Assembly: GCA_947646735.1 (NCBI GenBank)
Contig: CANTFK010000979.1
Coordinates: 62,001-126,000, forward strand
Length of the DNA: 64,000 nucleotides
Source: Peronospora farinosa
Taxonomy: Eukaryota; Oomycota; Peronosporomycetes; Peronosporales; Peronosporaceae
Reading direction: 5' to 3'
Shown here one piece after another: positions 55,312-64,000 of the stretch. A model generated the notes under the pieces. That model was not told the origin of the DNA, did no database searches, and saw only the letters and a list, made by a program, of their open reading frames with translations. How positions within the stretch are numbered: the stretch's first letter is position 1; the number at the start of each line of letters is the position of its first letter. Position numbers and translations under genes: made by a program.

Positions 55312-56581
55312 ATGTCGTCGCTGCTCCATCAAGCTCACAGTCTGGCTCTACGTTGTTCCTCTGTTCGTTCCATGACGACGTCCTCAGTCGTCTCCAATCG
55401 TCCTCTTCGTGTGGGAATCGTAGGTGCCGGACGCATCGGACAAGTCCACGCCCAGTGCATCCAACGTACGAGCGCTGTGGTCCACTTTATTCAACTGCCA
55501 ACCCGTGTACAATATGCTGCTCTAATTTTCAAGTGTCGTAATGAAGGACTAACGTTGCCCTATTCTTGCCATCGCTAGGAATCAGAACCTTATCGCGCCG
55601 AGAAGATCGCCAAGAAATACGGTATCCCCAATTGGACCAACGACGCGTCCCAAGTTCTTAGTCATCCAGCGATTGATGCCGTAGTCATCTGCTCACCCAC
55701 AGATAAACATGCAGAGCAGATCATCGAAGCTGCAAAGAATAAAAAGCACATTTTCTGTGAAAAGCCCGTGGATCTTGAGCTGGATGCTGTCAATAAGGCC
55801 ATCAAAGCGGTGTGTACTCCTCTTTGTCTACTATTTTTCGCTACTACTGGAACAAACTGTTGCCTGTAACACTCGACGCTGTCTGTTGATGATTGTGTAG
55901 ACGGACGATGCTGGTGTGAAGCTTATGATTGGATTCAATCGTCGTTTCGATGCCAACTTTGTACGTATCAAGCAGGTTCTTGACCATGATGAGATCGGCA
56001 AAGTTAATATGCTGCGTATCACAAGTCGTGATCCTGGTCCACCATCTATAAGCTACATCAAAAGCTCTGGGGGGTTGTTTTGTGACATGACTATCCACGA
56101 TTTTGACATGGCGAGATTCCTTATTGGTGACGAGGTAGATGAGGTCTACGCCATGGCGCAGAGCGTGAATGCCGACATTGCAGCAGCGGGCGACATCGAC
56201 ACGGCCGTGGTGCTGCTCAAATTTCGTAACGGTGTCATCTGCTACATCGAGAACAATCGAGAGGCCGCGTATGGCTACGATCAGCGCGTGGAGGTTCTGG
56301 GCTCAAAGGGCTCCGTTGCATGTGACAACAAGCATTCGAACCAGGTGGTCGTGTCTACGAAAGAGAACGTGCGTCGTGACTTACCGCTTCATTTCTTCTT
56401 GGAGCGCTATATGGACGCGTATGTGGCAGAGATGGAGGCTTTCATTCGAGTGTGTACTACAAATGGTGCTTCAGTTCCTGTAAGTGGCGCTGATGGTCGT
56501 GAGGCTTTGTTGCTGGCTCTGGCAGCGAACAAGTCACTTGCGGAGAACCGACCTGTTAAGGTTGATGAACTTCGTGTCTGA
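55312..56581 (+). CDS. Inositol 2-dehydrogenase-like oxidoreductase, copy 1 (Gfo/Idh/MocA family)
   Basis: Three exons (55312-55479, 55579-55809, 55901-56581) join in frame to 359 residues. Exon 1 holds the NAD-binding Rossmann motif RVGIVGAGRIGQVHAQ after a Ser/Arg-rich leader that may target mitochondria. Exon 2 has AVVICSPTDKHAEQII and FCEKPVDL, whose EKP box holds the catalytic Lys. Exon 3 has MIGFNRRFDANF and FCDMTIHDFDMARFL with the substrate-binding Asp/His. The first donor would be GTCCAC, non-consensus but at the same position as in copy 2. The reaction would be myo-inositol to scyllo-inosose with NAD. Confidence 0.82.
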
Positions 56582-58361
56582 TATTGCTCGACTTTCTTTC
56601 TGACGAAGACGCCGAATCCAAGAATGCTATAATAGAGGAGATGTCGACTTTCATTGCTGGGAATACTACTACACTTTCACTGGGTTGCCTAACTTCGTAG
56701 GAAGTGCTTATTGATCACTTTACAAGACGTTAAATATCAATCGTAGGACCCCCCTACCGCTGCCCATTCATATTCGGAGTATGTGCAGTCGCTGTCGAGC
56801 GAATCGATCCGAGACTACAAGTCCAGGTCAGCTCCTGGCAAGATACAGAAGCTGTCTCGTCGAAAAATAATCGGAACATCACTCGGCGAACAGGCTGCTC
56901 CTTGTATCTGTCGCTCGACATTAACAACGTGCAAGAACCTCGGCCAAGTATGAGGTCAGCTAGAGCGCGTAACGAAGAATTGAGAGTCGCTGTCGATTTT
57001 TGCGCTGTAGAACCAAAAGCGGCGCACAGACGAGTATAGACTTCTTATCACTCGAGGCGTCCTGAACACTTTGAAAGCAATATGAGTCTCGAACAAATGG
57101 AAATAGACAACACGAGCCATAGCAGCTTCTTAGTCCAAGCAAAGCATTTCCGGTGTCACCTGTAGCTGCAGAACAGGCGAAGTAGCTGCAGAACAGGCGA
57201 ATCTCATACCACAATTTCGACATTGTCCCAATTACTCTTACCGCCTTCCTCAAAAGTCTTATGATACTTTCATGACTTCTGCATGGTCATATTACCTCCC
57301 CACCGTCGTAAAAATATATGTGGCAGTCTTCGTTGCCTTTGCTACTGACAAAACTTGATGCCTGCAGTCATGCAAGTCCATACGGAGGTACTTTGCGATC
57401 AGATAGAAGGCAACTTTCCCCTAGAACACCTGCCACTCTTACTCTTTCATTATAGCCCTTTGCGCGTGACTTGCTAATAACACAGTGAGTAGCAACACAC
57501 GATTAGCTACAGCCTCGGACCTCATTCATTTCGCTCTTGCTGTCACCGTTGCCATTACTGTCGCTATCTATCATGTTGAACCCCTGTTGCTGTTGGCTGC
57601 CCCTTTCCTCTGGCTGTTATTGGAGTCAACATCACCAACTTCATTTTTCATCAAGATTGTCATCGGTAGTTGTGTTCTTGTTCCCATGTTCTGCCATTAC
57701 CGTTTCGATCCAATTTTGTAGTCAATCACTCCCACATAGCCAGTTCTTCAGTAAATATGTGATTTTTGCGTCCTCATAATCACGATGAAGCGAATTATGC
57801 TGCCTCTCCAGCTGCGTCGCCTCAATTCTTTCACGGCACGGACACTATCCATTAATTAGACCACGATCTATTAACAGCGAGTGACTTATACACTCAGGAA
57901 ACCCTCATATGGCACATAATCTCTTGATCCAGATCCAATTCGTCAAAGCCAAAGCTACAATAGGTCAGACAAAAAAGTAGTTTTCACATAAAGCCAGCTT
58001 CATTTCTAACAGACACGCACAAATGCAGTCTCCAAGAAGCAAAGATGATTGTAGATCTTTTATATCTTGTCGATGTCACTATGCCGTGATGAGAATCCAC
58101 ACTTGAACGTACACAGACAGACATCTGCTATTACTATTTATTGCTTTATGGTATACCATACTCAATAGCCTAAACTCGTCGAGTATGTAACTAATCATCA
58201 TTCATTGGCTAAAAATCAGTATTTGATGTAATGGTTACAATACGACGGTCACGTACTTGTCTCTACGTGTTTAAATTCATTTTGTAACTCGTTACGTATA
58301 TCAAGTCTATAGAGTAATAGAGAGATTTATCTATATACATTACACATACACATACCCTATT
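56582..58361. other. Intergenic between the two inositol dehydrogenase-like genes
   Basis: A 20-bp tandem repeat (GTAGCTGCAGAACAGGCGA, two units) lies at about 57161-57200. A 78-codon open frame at 57485-57721 is strongly hydrophobic but unsupported. No further feature is visible. Confidence 0.55.
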
Positions 58362-59565
58362 ATGCTCAATTCCCATTTCTCCAAGCCTCTATGCGTGGGT
58401 CTCGTGGGTGCTGGACGGATTGGAAAAGTACATGCGCAGAGTCTACAACGTGCTGGAGCTACGATCGCTATGGTTTATACAAATACCGACTGACGTGGCC
58501 CATTGTCATGTCACTAACAAAACGAATGGCGTTGTCTGTTGTTCTTGTAGATTGCCGACCCCTTTGATAATGTGGCAGAGACGGTGGCTGCACAATTTGG
58601 TATTCCACGCTGGACCAAAGACACGTCCGAGCTCTTTCGTGATCCGGAGATCGATGCCGTTGTCATTTGCTCCCCCACGGCCTTGCACGCGTCTCAGATT
58701 GTTGAAGCAGCAAAGAATAAGAAGCAGATCTTTTGTGAAAAGCCCGTGGATCTTGAGCTGGTTGCCGTCAATAAGGCCATCAAAGCGGTGTGTACTCCTC
58801 TTTGTCGACTATTTTTCGATACTACTGGAACAAACTGTTGCCTGTAACACTCAACGCTGTATGTTGATGATTGTGTAGACGGACGATGCTGGTGTGAAGC
58901 TTATGATTGGATTTAATCGTCGTTTTGATGCCAATTTTGTACGTATCAAGCAGGTTCTTGACCATGATGAGATCGGCAAAGTTAATATGCTGCGTATCAC
59001 AAGTCGTGATCCTGGTCCACCATCAATAAGCTACATCAAAAGCTCTGGGGGGTTGTTTTGTGACATGACTATCCACGATTTTGACATGGCGAGATTCCTT
59101 ATCGGTGACGAGGTAGATGAGGTCTACGCCATGGCGCAGAGCGTGAATGCCGACATTGCAGCAGCGGGCGACATCGACACGGCCGTGGTGCTGCTCAAAT
59201 TTCGTAACGGTGTCATCTGCTACATCGAGAACAATCGAGAGGCCGCGTATGGCTACGATCAGCGCGTGGAGGTTCTGGGCTCAAAGGGCTCCGTTGCATG
59301 TGACAACAAGCATTCGAACCAGGTGGTCGTGTCTACGAAAGAGAACGTGCGTCGTGACTTACCGCTTCACTTCTTCTTGGAGCGCTATATGGACGCGTAT
59401 GTGGCAGAGATGGAGGCTTTCATTCGAGTATGCACTACAAATGGTGCTTCAGTTCCTGTAAGTGGTGCTGATGGTCGTGAGGCTTTGTTGCTGGCTCTGG
59501 CAGCAAACAAGTCACTTGCGGAGAACCGACCTGTTAAGGTTGATGAGCTGCGGGAGCTATCATAA
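58362..59565 (+). CDS. Inositol 2-dehydrogenase-like oxidoreductase, copy 2
   Basis: Three exons (58362-58472, 58551-58787, 58879-59565) join in frame to 344 residues. The Rossmann motif is CVGLVGAGRIGKVHAQ, without the long leader of copy 1, so this form is probably cytosolic. Exon 2 differs at many residues (WTKDTSELFRDPEIDAVVI). Intron 2 and exon 3 are nearly identical in DNA to copy 1 up to the last codons, where VDELRELS replaces VDELRV. EKP and the Asp/His sites are kept. The first donor GTTTAT is weak. Confidence 0.82.
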
Positions 59566-59727
59566 TTATGGCTCCTGCATGTATAGTGGTAGATCCTTGC
59601 ATTTCTATTCTAGAGTTTTGAAGACTAAATGAATGAACTAAACAAGAAAATGACGCATAGAGCAGACAGGATGTATTACGTGCCTACTACAGTCGCTTTC
59701 TCTTCGTCTGACGCCCGTCGCTGTATT

Positions 59728-60812
59728 CTAAAACACGATTGTGTCAAGCATTGCGCCGAGGCACTGGACTGTATTGAGAGCCATGAGATCGTACACGTCG
59801 TTTTCCAGGTGCTTCTTGGGGTCCAATTTGCCAACATTTAGCACCTCGAGTTCCTCGGGCGTCTTTTCTTCCTCCTCCTGCACCCGTTTATTGTACTGCT
59901 CCGTAAGAGCTAACATCGTCTACAGTTGCCAAATACAACAACACCAGCAATAAACGTCAACAAAGACAGACGCATTGCAGCACACGTTTAAGCACACACG
60001 CACCTCAACAGTTGTCTCGTTCTCCTTCGAATGATCTTCGAACTTGGTGAGCATAAGCCCATCACTCCACGTTTTCTTGTGTAAATTCATAAGCATTTGC
60101 TCTTCTAGTTCATTCTTGCGGTAATCAATAGCGATCGAATAGTAATGACGATTAAGTCCATGAATCAGTGCCTGGATCGATGGTTTGTTCAAATGGCCGA
60201 TATTCGAGGTCGTTTGTCGAGGTTCTTGGCCCATCATCATGAGCTGTGGATTAATAAGACGGAAGGCATCAATCACCACTTTGCCTTTCACACTCTGAAT
60301 CGGATCCACAACCACCGCTACAGCACGTGGATTGAGGGCCTCAAAACTTTGTTGTGTATTGATATCAACACCTGAAAGCCAGCAGCCAAAACCAGGATGG
60401 GAATGATACCAGCCTACGACCATTTCAGCTCTTCCTGTTTGCTTGAGCATCTCCAACATTTTCATCTGGAACACCGGGTCCACAGCCTCCACACTCACGC
60501 CCGTTCCACTCTGTGGCATGGCAAATACGTCAATGCAATTGACCGTATAGTCATCCACAAACTCGCCCAGCATTAACCCCATTACTTCCATCGGTACACC
60601 AGCACGTCCTAACAAAATTGTCAAAATTAATATTATTTTTACAAGATAATAAACTGACAGGCAAGTTTTTTACCATGTTTGAGCATTTTCAGCAACGCAA
60701 GAGATGAAATATGCACCTTCTCAGCCGTATCAACCAGTGGACCATCAGCACCAGGTCCACCTTGTCCTGGAAGTCCCGGTAAATTGCCAAAAAGACGCTG
60801 GAGTCGCTCCAT
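59728..60812 (-). CDS. RPN11: 26S proteasome lid deubiquitinase Rpn11 (PSMD14)
   Basis: Three exons (60812-60674, 60608-60004, 59919-59728) join in frame to 311 residues, the normal length. The JAMM zinc site reads [17 protein letters not shown] with both His and the Asp, and the upstream Glu lies in [12 protein letters not shown]. The C-terminal helix region ([15 protein letters not shown]) is typical. Rpn11 removes ubiquitin chains from substrates as they enter the proteasome. The ATG is 33 bp from the ATG of a divergent ORF, so the two share a very short promoter. Confidence 0.95.
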
Positions 60813-60844
60813 TGCGACGGTATCGATAAAAGATTTGGGAGAAA

Positions 60845-61123
60845 ATGACGAGTCGAAGCGAATGGTGTGGTGCACATAATGTCAGCAAAGATTTTAGCCA
60901 ATTGAATGCATTATTACAAAACATGGAGACGCCACCGAAGGAATCGAGAATGCCGAGCTCGTTGCAGTCCAAGCAGTTACACGCGCGACTGAAGCGACAG
61001 ATGGAAAGCGAAATGAACGTAGAGGGAAACCCTGAGATGGAGCGTATGAGTGACGAAGTGCCGGTGCATGCAGCATCTATGAAGCCGCTAGTCGACGACT
61101 ATGACGACGATGACCTTGATTGA
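60845..61123 (+). CDS. Small acidic-tailed protein, unknown, divergent from RPN11
   Basis: A 92-codon ORF with the longest frame from 60845. It is hydrophilic, has a helical Lys/Arg/Met-rich middle ([17 protein letters not shown]) and ends in [10 protein letters not shown]. No family recognised. The true start may be the Met at 60923, which would leave more promoter room. The short acidic tail recalls small proteins that dock on larger complexes, but that is only a resemblance. Confidence 0.5.
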   Translation: MTSRSEWCGAHNVSKDFSQLNALLQNMETPPKESRMPSSLQSKQLHARLKRQMESEMNVEGNPEMERMSDEVPVHAASMKPLVDDYDDDDLD

Positions 61124-61268
61124 AATGTTTTGGAGCTACTATTTAAAAAAGAATGGAAGAGGAAAGGAAGGCCATAGGAAGGAAAATATCTACTTACGCT
61201 TCAAGTAGTCGACAGCATCAGATATAAAGAGTTTCGTCTTTTTTTTCTTGTCTTATTCTCTTGTCACT

Positions 61269-62695
61269 CTAGACGTGTCCAGTTTCCTTGACGGCAGTAA
61301 AGAAGGCGCAATTATAGACTGTCTTCATCATACTCTTGACATTGTTTGTGTACAAACACTCGCGCTGTGATTCCTTCTGAATACGGAAATTGTACGTGTT
61401 CATGACGTGCTTAATCTCCTCGTACGAGAGCTCCACTGACTGCTCGTAGCGCTCATCGTCACCATCGCTACTGTTTTGCCAGTGGTAGAGCAGAGGACCT
61501 AGATTGATCCAGTAGCCACCAGGTTTTAGTAGACGCTCGAACGCTGCAATGTACTCGATCACGTTCGGTGCCGCGTCAATGAAAAAGCACGTTACAATAC
61601 AGTCCCAACACTCTATACGACAAGATAGAAGCATTAGTCTCGAAATCGCTGCATTTGTAGATATAGAAGCCTGTCCTACCTTTGTCGTTTGCGTATGCCT
61701 CTAGGAACTCGCCAGCGCACATAGAGAAGTCGGGAGGAGTAGCAGTGCCACCATTATTGAGACCCAGAAGCTCAGCTGGTGCTACATCCGGGATCGCCAC
61801 GGGACGCAATAAGTCCGTGATTGTCAACGCATTAGATGGATTATGGATCCAAGGATGAATCTCGAACTGCAACGGCTGCGTTACCCTATTAGTATGAGAT
61901 GACACAGCATACGTCAAGCCAGAGGATAGGTAATTGTACACTCGAAAAGCCTACCAGTTGAGAATGAAGTTGCTTGCAAACAGCATTTGATACGAAAACT
62001 CATTGCCCTGGGCCGAGTAGCCCTTGGAGGCGATTTCCAACGCAAGTCGTCCCAGTCCTGCTCCAGGAAGTAGAACTCGAGGGCGATCCGTTCTGTCCGA
62101 ATAATATAAAAAGTCTCAGCAATTAATTGAGTTACAGATGAAAGAAACAGAGTCAGCCATCGCCATTTACGTGTTGTCTGGATTCAAAGGCAGGACACGA
62201 CGCAGTTCTTTAATGATGGGGGTATAGCACATTTCACGCTCTTTCTTGCCCTACAAAAACACACCAAATATCCCCATAACCAGTCAGAATAGTCAGAATA
62301 CAGCGAACACTGCAGTGGGTCTCTAGATATTGACGCACCTCATCAGACCAATCGCGGACAAACTGATGCAGTGTGCTCTTAAGCTTGGAAAAGTGACGAG
62401 GAGGACTTTGCAGTGACGTCTTGGGTGTTACCACCGGCAATTCATAGTCTGGTCCAGTCTTTAGTTGAGCCTGTACAACACGTTCAAAGAAAACCTGGTT
62501 GTGGTGTGCTGCATTGACAAAATGGTGGAGATTTCGGATCGTGGAGGACTGGGGAAGACGTCGCTGCATATCAATAGGCATCGACTGCAAGTGTTTCTTA
62601 CGCCGATATATCTCACGCATCATAAAAGGTTCATACTCGCGAAATGACAAGAGTACTGACTTGTAATGCTCTTGTTCCTCTTGATCCTGCTCCAT
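61269..62695 (-). CDS. Carnosine N-methyltransferase-like (N2227 family)
   Basis: The gene reads through several exons from 62695. Exon 1 has [19 protein letters not shown] and [19 protein letters not shown]. The middle (about 62110-61960) gives [17 protein letters not shown], the SAM-binding loop, then GNEFSYQM. Next follow [23 protein letters not shown] and [13 protein letters not shown]. The last exons have [20 protein letters not shown] and [18 protein letters not shown]. This order matches CARNMT1/N2227, which methylates a histidine ring in carnosine-type dipeptides with SAM. Exon limits are approximate. The physiological substrate in oomycetes is unknown. Confidence 0.85.
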
Positions 62696-62796
62696 CCTGT
62701 ATAGCCCATGTACGTTATCAATACATGAATTAGTGTATGCTACATCACATTGGTGTATTGCACATTATGAAAAGTCAAAAACGCAACCAGTAAATC

Positions 62797-63419
62797 ATGT
62801 CCCAAGGCCGCATCTTACCGCTCGGTAGGTGACCGATTCATGGGTTTTGTATTGTTTAATATATTGAAATACTAATGAGATATAATGCATTGATGTATGT
62901 ATGATACCCTTGTCTTGTCGGTAGAGTTAATTGACAAATGCATTGGCTCGAAGCTTTGGATCATCATGAAGGGTGACAAGGAATTTCTCGGTACACTCCG
63001 AGGTTTTGACGATTACGTTAGTAAGTGACGTGTGTGCTGTCAATTGATACGAGAAATGCTGAACCTTGAGTTCGTATGCTCTGTTGCTCTTGTTTTCGAT
63101 GATAGACATGGTGCTGGACGACGTTACCGAGTAGTACGTTGCTAAAAGAGAGACAGCAGTGGTGCAATTTTGTCACTGATCTTGATTGTTGATGACTCTT
63201 TACGTCTGGTGTTTCTCTTGTCAATAGCGAGATTACTCCGGAGGGAAAGCGTGAGGTGAAGTTGGACCAAGTTCTGCTCAACGGCAACAACGTCTGTCTG
63301 GTACGCAGCCTGTTCTTTTGTTGAGGCACCGTATCCGCTATACTTGTGTAGATACATGACGCAATTGCTTTCTCTGCATTCTACAGCTCGTGCCAGGAGG
63401 ATTTCCGACCACTTCCTAA
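62797..63419 (+). CDS. LSM5: U6 snRNA-associated Sm-like protein LSm5
   Basis: Five short exons (62797-62824, 62925-63020, 63106-63133, 63228-63300, 63387-63419) join in frame to 85 residues. The protein reads [55 protein letters not shown] and [14 protein letters not shown], which are Sm1 and Sm2 motifs in the LSm5 form. It is part of the LSm2-8 ring on U6 snRNA in the nucleus and the LSm1-7 ring in mRNA decay. Exons of 28 bp made this gene invisible as an ORF. All splice sites are GT-AG. Confidence 0.95.
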
Positions 63420-63686
63420 GAGACATTTTATTGTTGGCATTTCAAAGAATAATCTCATGTCAGACAAGAGGTGAGGACTTGTCACCAGCTGTAGTACCTG
63501 ATTCAGAGCAAGCCACAGCGGTAGCAACAAGCTAAAAGTCTAGACATCAGCGACTCTCATGACAATCCTTTTCACGTGCAAAATGCTGACACATACTCGT
63601 CTCCATTGTTCATCTCCTGTTTTCCATCTGTGTGTCTTTATGTCCTACACTGTCATCTCTGTGTCGGTCGTCGTCTATAGTCTGCT

Positions 63687-63998
63687 TTACTTCTTGGCCT
63701 TATCAGCATTGCTCGTCTTGATCAACTGCCGATTGAGCAGCACAAGGTAGCGACGTTGGTCCTCCAGCTCTAGATTATCAAAGCCAGCTCGTCCCAATTC
63801 ACCCAGTGTAGGCTTGGGATCCAGCAACGTGAAGAGCCATTCGGGGTATTCAGACTTGTCTTTAAGCTCCGGGTGCGTGCCATCCTTGAAAATGTTTGTG
63901 GGCACCACCTTCATTAGATCCACAGCTTCTTCCACCACAGCAGCACCACCTTTTCCTTTCCCTGCAAATGAACGCGCACCTGCCGTCAACGGCTTCAT
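63687..63998 (-). CDS. MRPL54: Mitochondrial ribosomal protein mL54, possibly partial
   Basis: The reading is 103 residues from a Met two bases inside the window end, so a longer N-terminus or upstream exon cannot be excluded. The N-terminus (LTAGARSFAGKGKGG) looks like a targeting peptide. TNIFKDGTHPELKDKSEYP and EWLFTLLDPKPTLGEL are the mL54 signature, followed by a basic C-terminus. It belongs to the large mitoribosomal subunit. It is convergent with LSM5. Confidence 0.88.
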   Translation of the reverse strand: MKPLTAGARSFAGKGKGGAAVVEEAVDLMKVVPTNIFKDGTHPELKDKSEYPEWLFTLLDPKPTLGELGRAGFDNLELEDQRRYLVLLNRQLIKTSNADKAKK

Positions 63999-64000
63999 AC

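Noticed and set aside
57485..57721. 78-codon hydrophobic ORF between the inositol dehydrogenase genes
   Set aside because: There is no support beyond an open frame; hydrophobic composition arises easily from T-rich intergenic DNA.

Overview
The window looks like nuclear DNA of an oomycete, most likely in the Peronosporales (Phytophthora or downy-mildew type). The evidence is compact genes with short GT-AG introns of about 45-110 bp, a typical oomycete gene set (delta-12 desaturase, divergent cyclic-nucleotide phosphodiesterase, Gfo/Idh/MocA inositol dehydrogenases), a probable oomycete-type initiator in front of the desaturase, and Ty3/gypsy elements with oomycete-like features. I do not name a species.

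Bases 1-36,900 are nested LTR retrotransposons with no clear host gene. Element A (1-7,190, minus strand) is a broken Ty3/gypsy element, split inside its reverse transcriptase by a solo LTR of element D (2,330-3,710, 4-bp target duplication GTAG). Next to it lies the 3' end of an oppositely oriented A-type copy (7,191-8,194), then a decayed reverse transcriptase of element C (8,195-9,519). Element D occupies 9,520-36,167. It carries a ~1.1-1.2 kb LTR with a GTCGAC minisatellite, gag, protease, RT, a decayed first RNase H, a second intact-looking RNase H, integrase, chromodomain and an intact 599-codon ORF on the opposite strand next to the 3' LTR.

Element D is interrupted in its protease by a 14.5-kb block (13,458-27,966). 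Read on the minus strand, this block is a second D copy in circularly permuted order (protease, RT, RNase H, integrase, antisense ORF, one LTR, gag). Both ends fit as if a one-LTR circle had been opened at a single point and inserted with no base lost and no target duplication. The gag of this inner copy is itself interrupted by a 3.49-kb mosaic of mitochondrial DNA (14,150-17,642): pieces of cob, rps3, atp1, large-subunit rRNA, cox1, rps14, two related unknown ORFs, rps8, rpl6, tRNA-Tyr, tRNA-Gly and a tRNA remnant, joined in mixed orientation, with fold-back palindromes at several joints. An A-like LTR (36,630-36,903) closes the repeat zone.

Bases 37,850-64,000 are gene-dense host sequence: an OTU-like protease, a small mitochondrial membrane protein, a cyclic-nucleotide phosphodiesterase, ribosomal protein eL36, a delta-12 fatty acid desaturase, a Nop4/RBM28-type ribosome-biogenesis factor, a PinX1-like G-patch protein, a TPR-Aha1 fusion, a SURF2-like protein, two tandem inositol 2-dehydrogenase-like genes with signs of gene conversion, proteasome lid subunit Rpn11 divergently paired with a small acidic ORF, a carnosine N-methyltransferase-like gene, LSM5, and mitochondrial ribosomal protein mL54 at the right edge. 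Several neighbours act in nucleolar or ribosomal work (eL36, Nop4, PinX1-like, SURF2-like), but they do not form an operon-like unit.

The main leads are the circle-like self-insertion with its mitochondrial cargo, and the antisense ORF of element D with a candidate intron just before its main start. An independent A-type copy shows a similar antisense layout. All exon boundaries were read by eye from splice consensus and frame; no database or alignment program was used.
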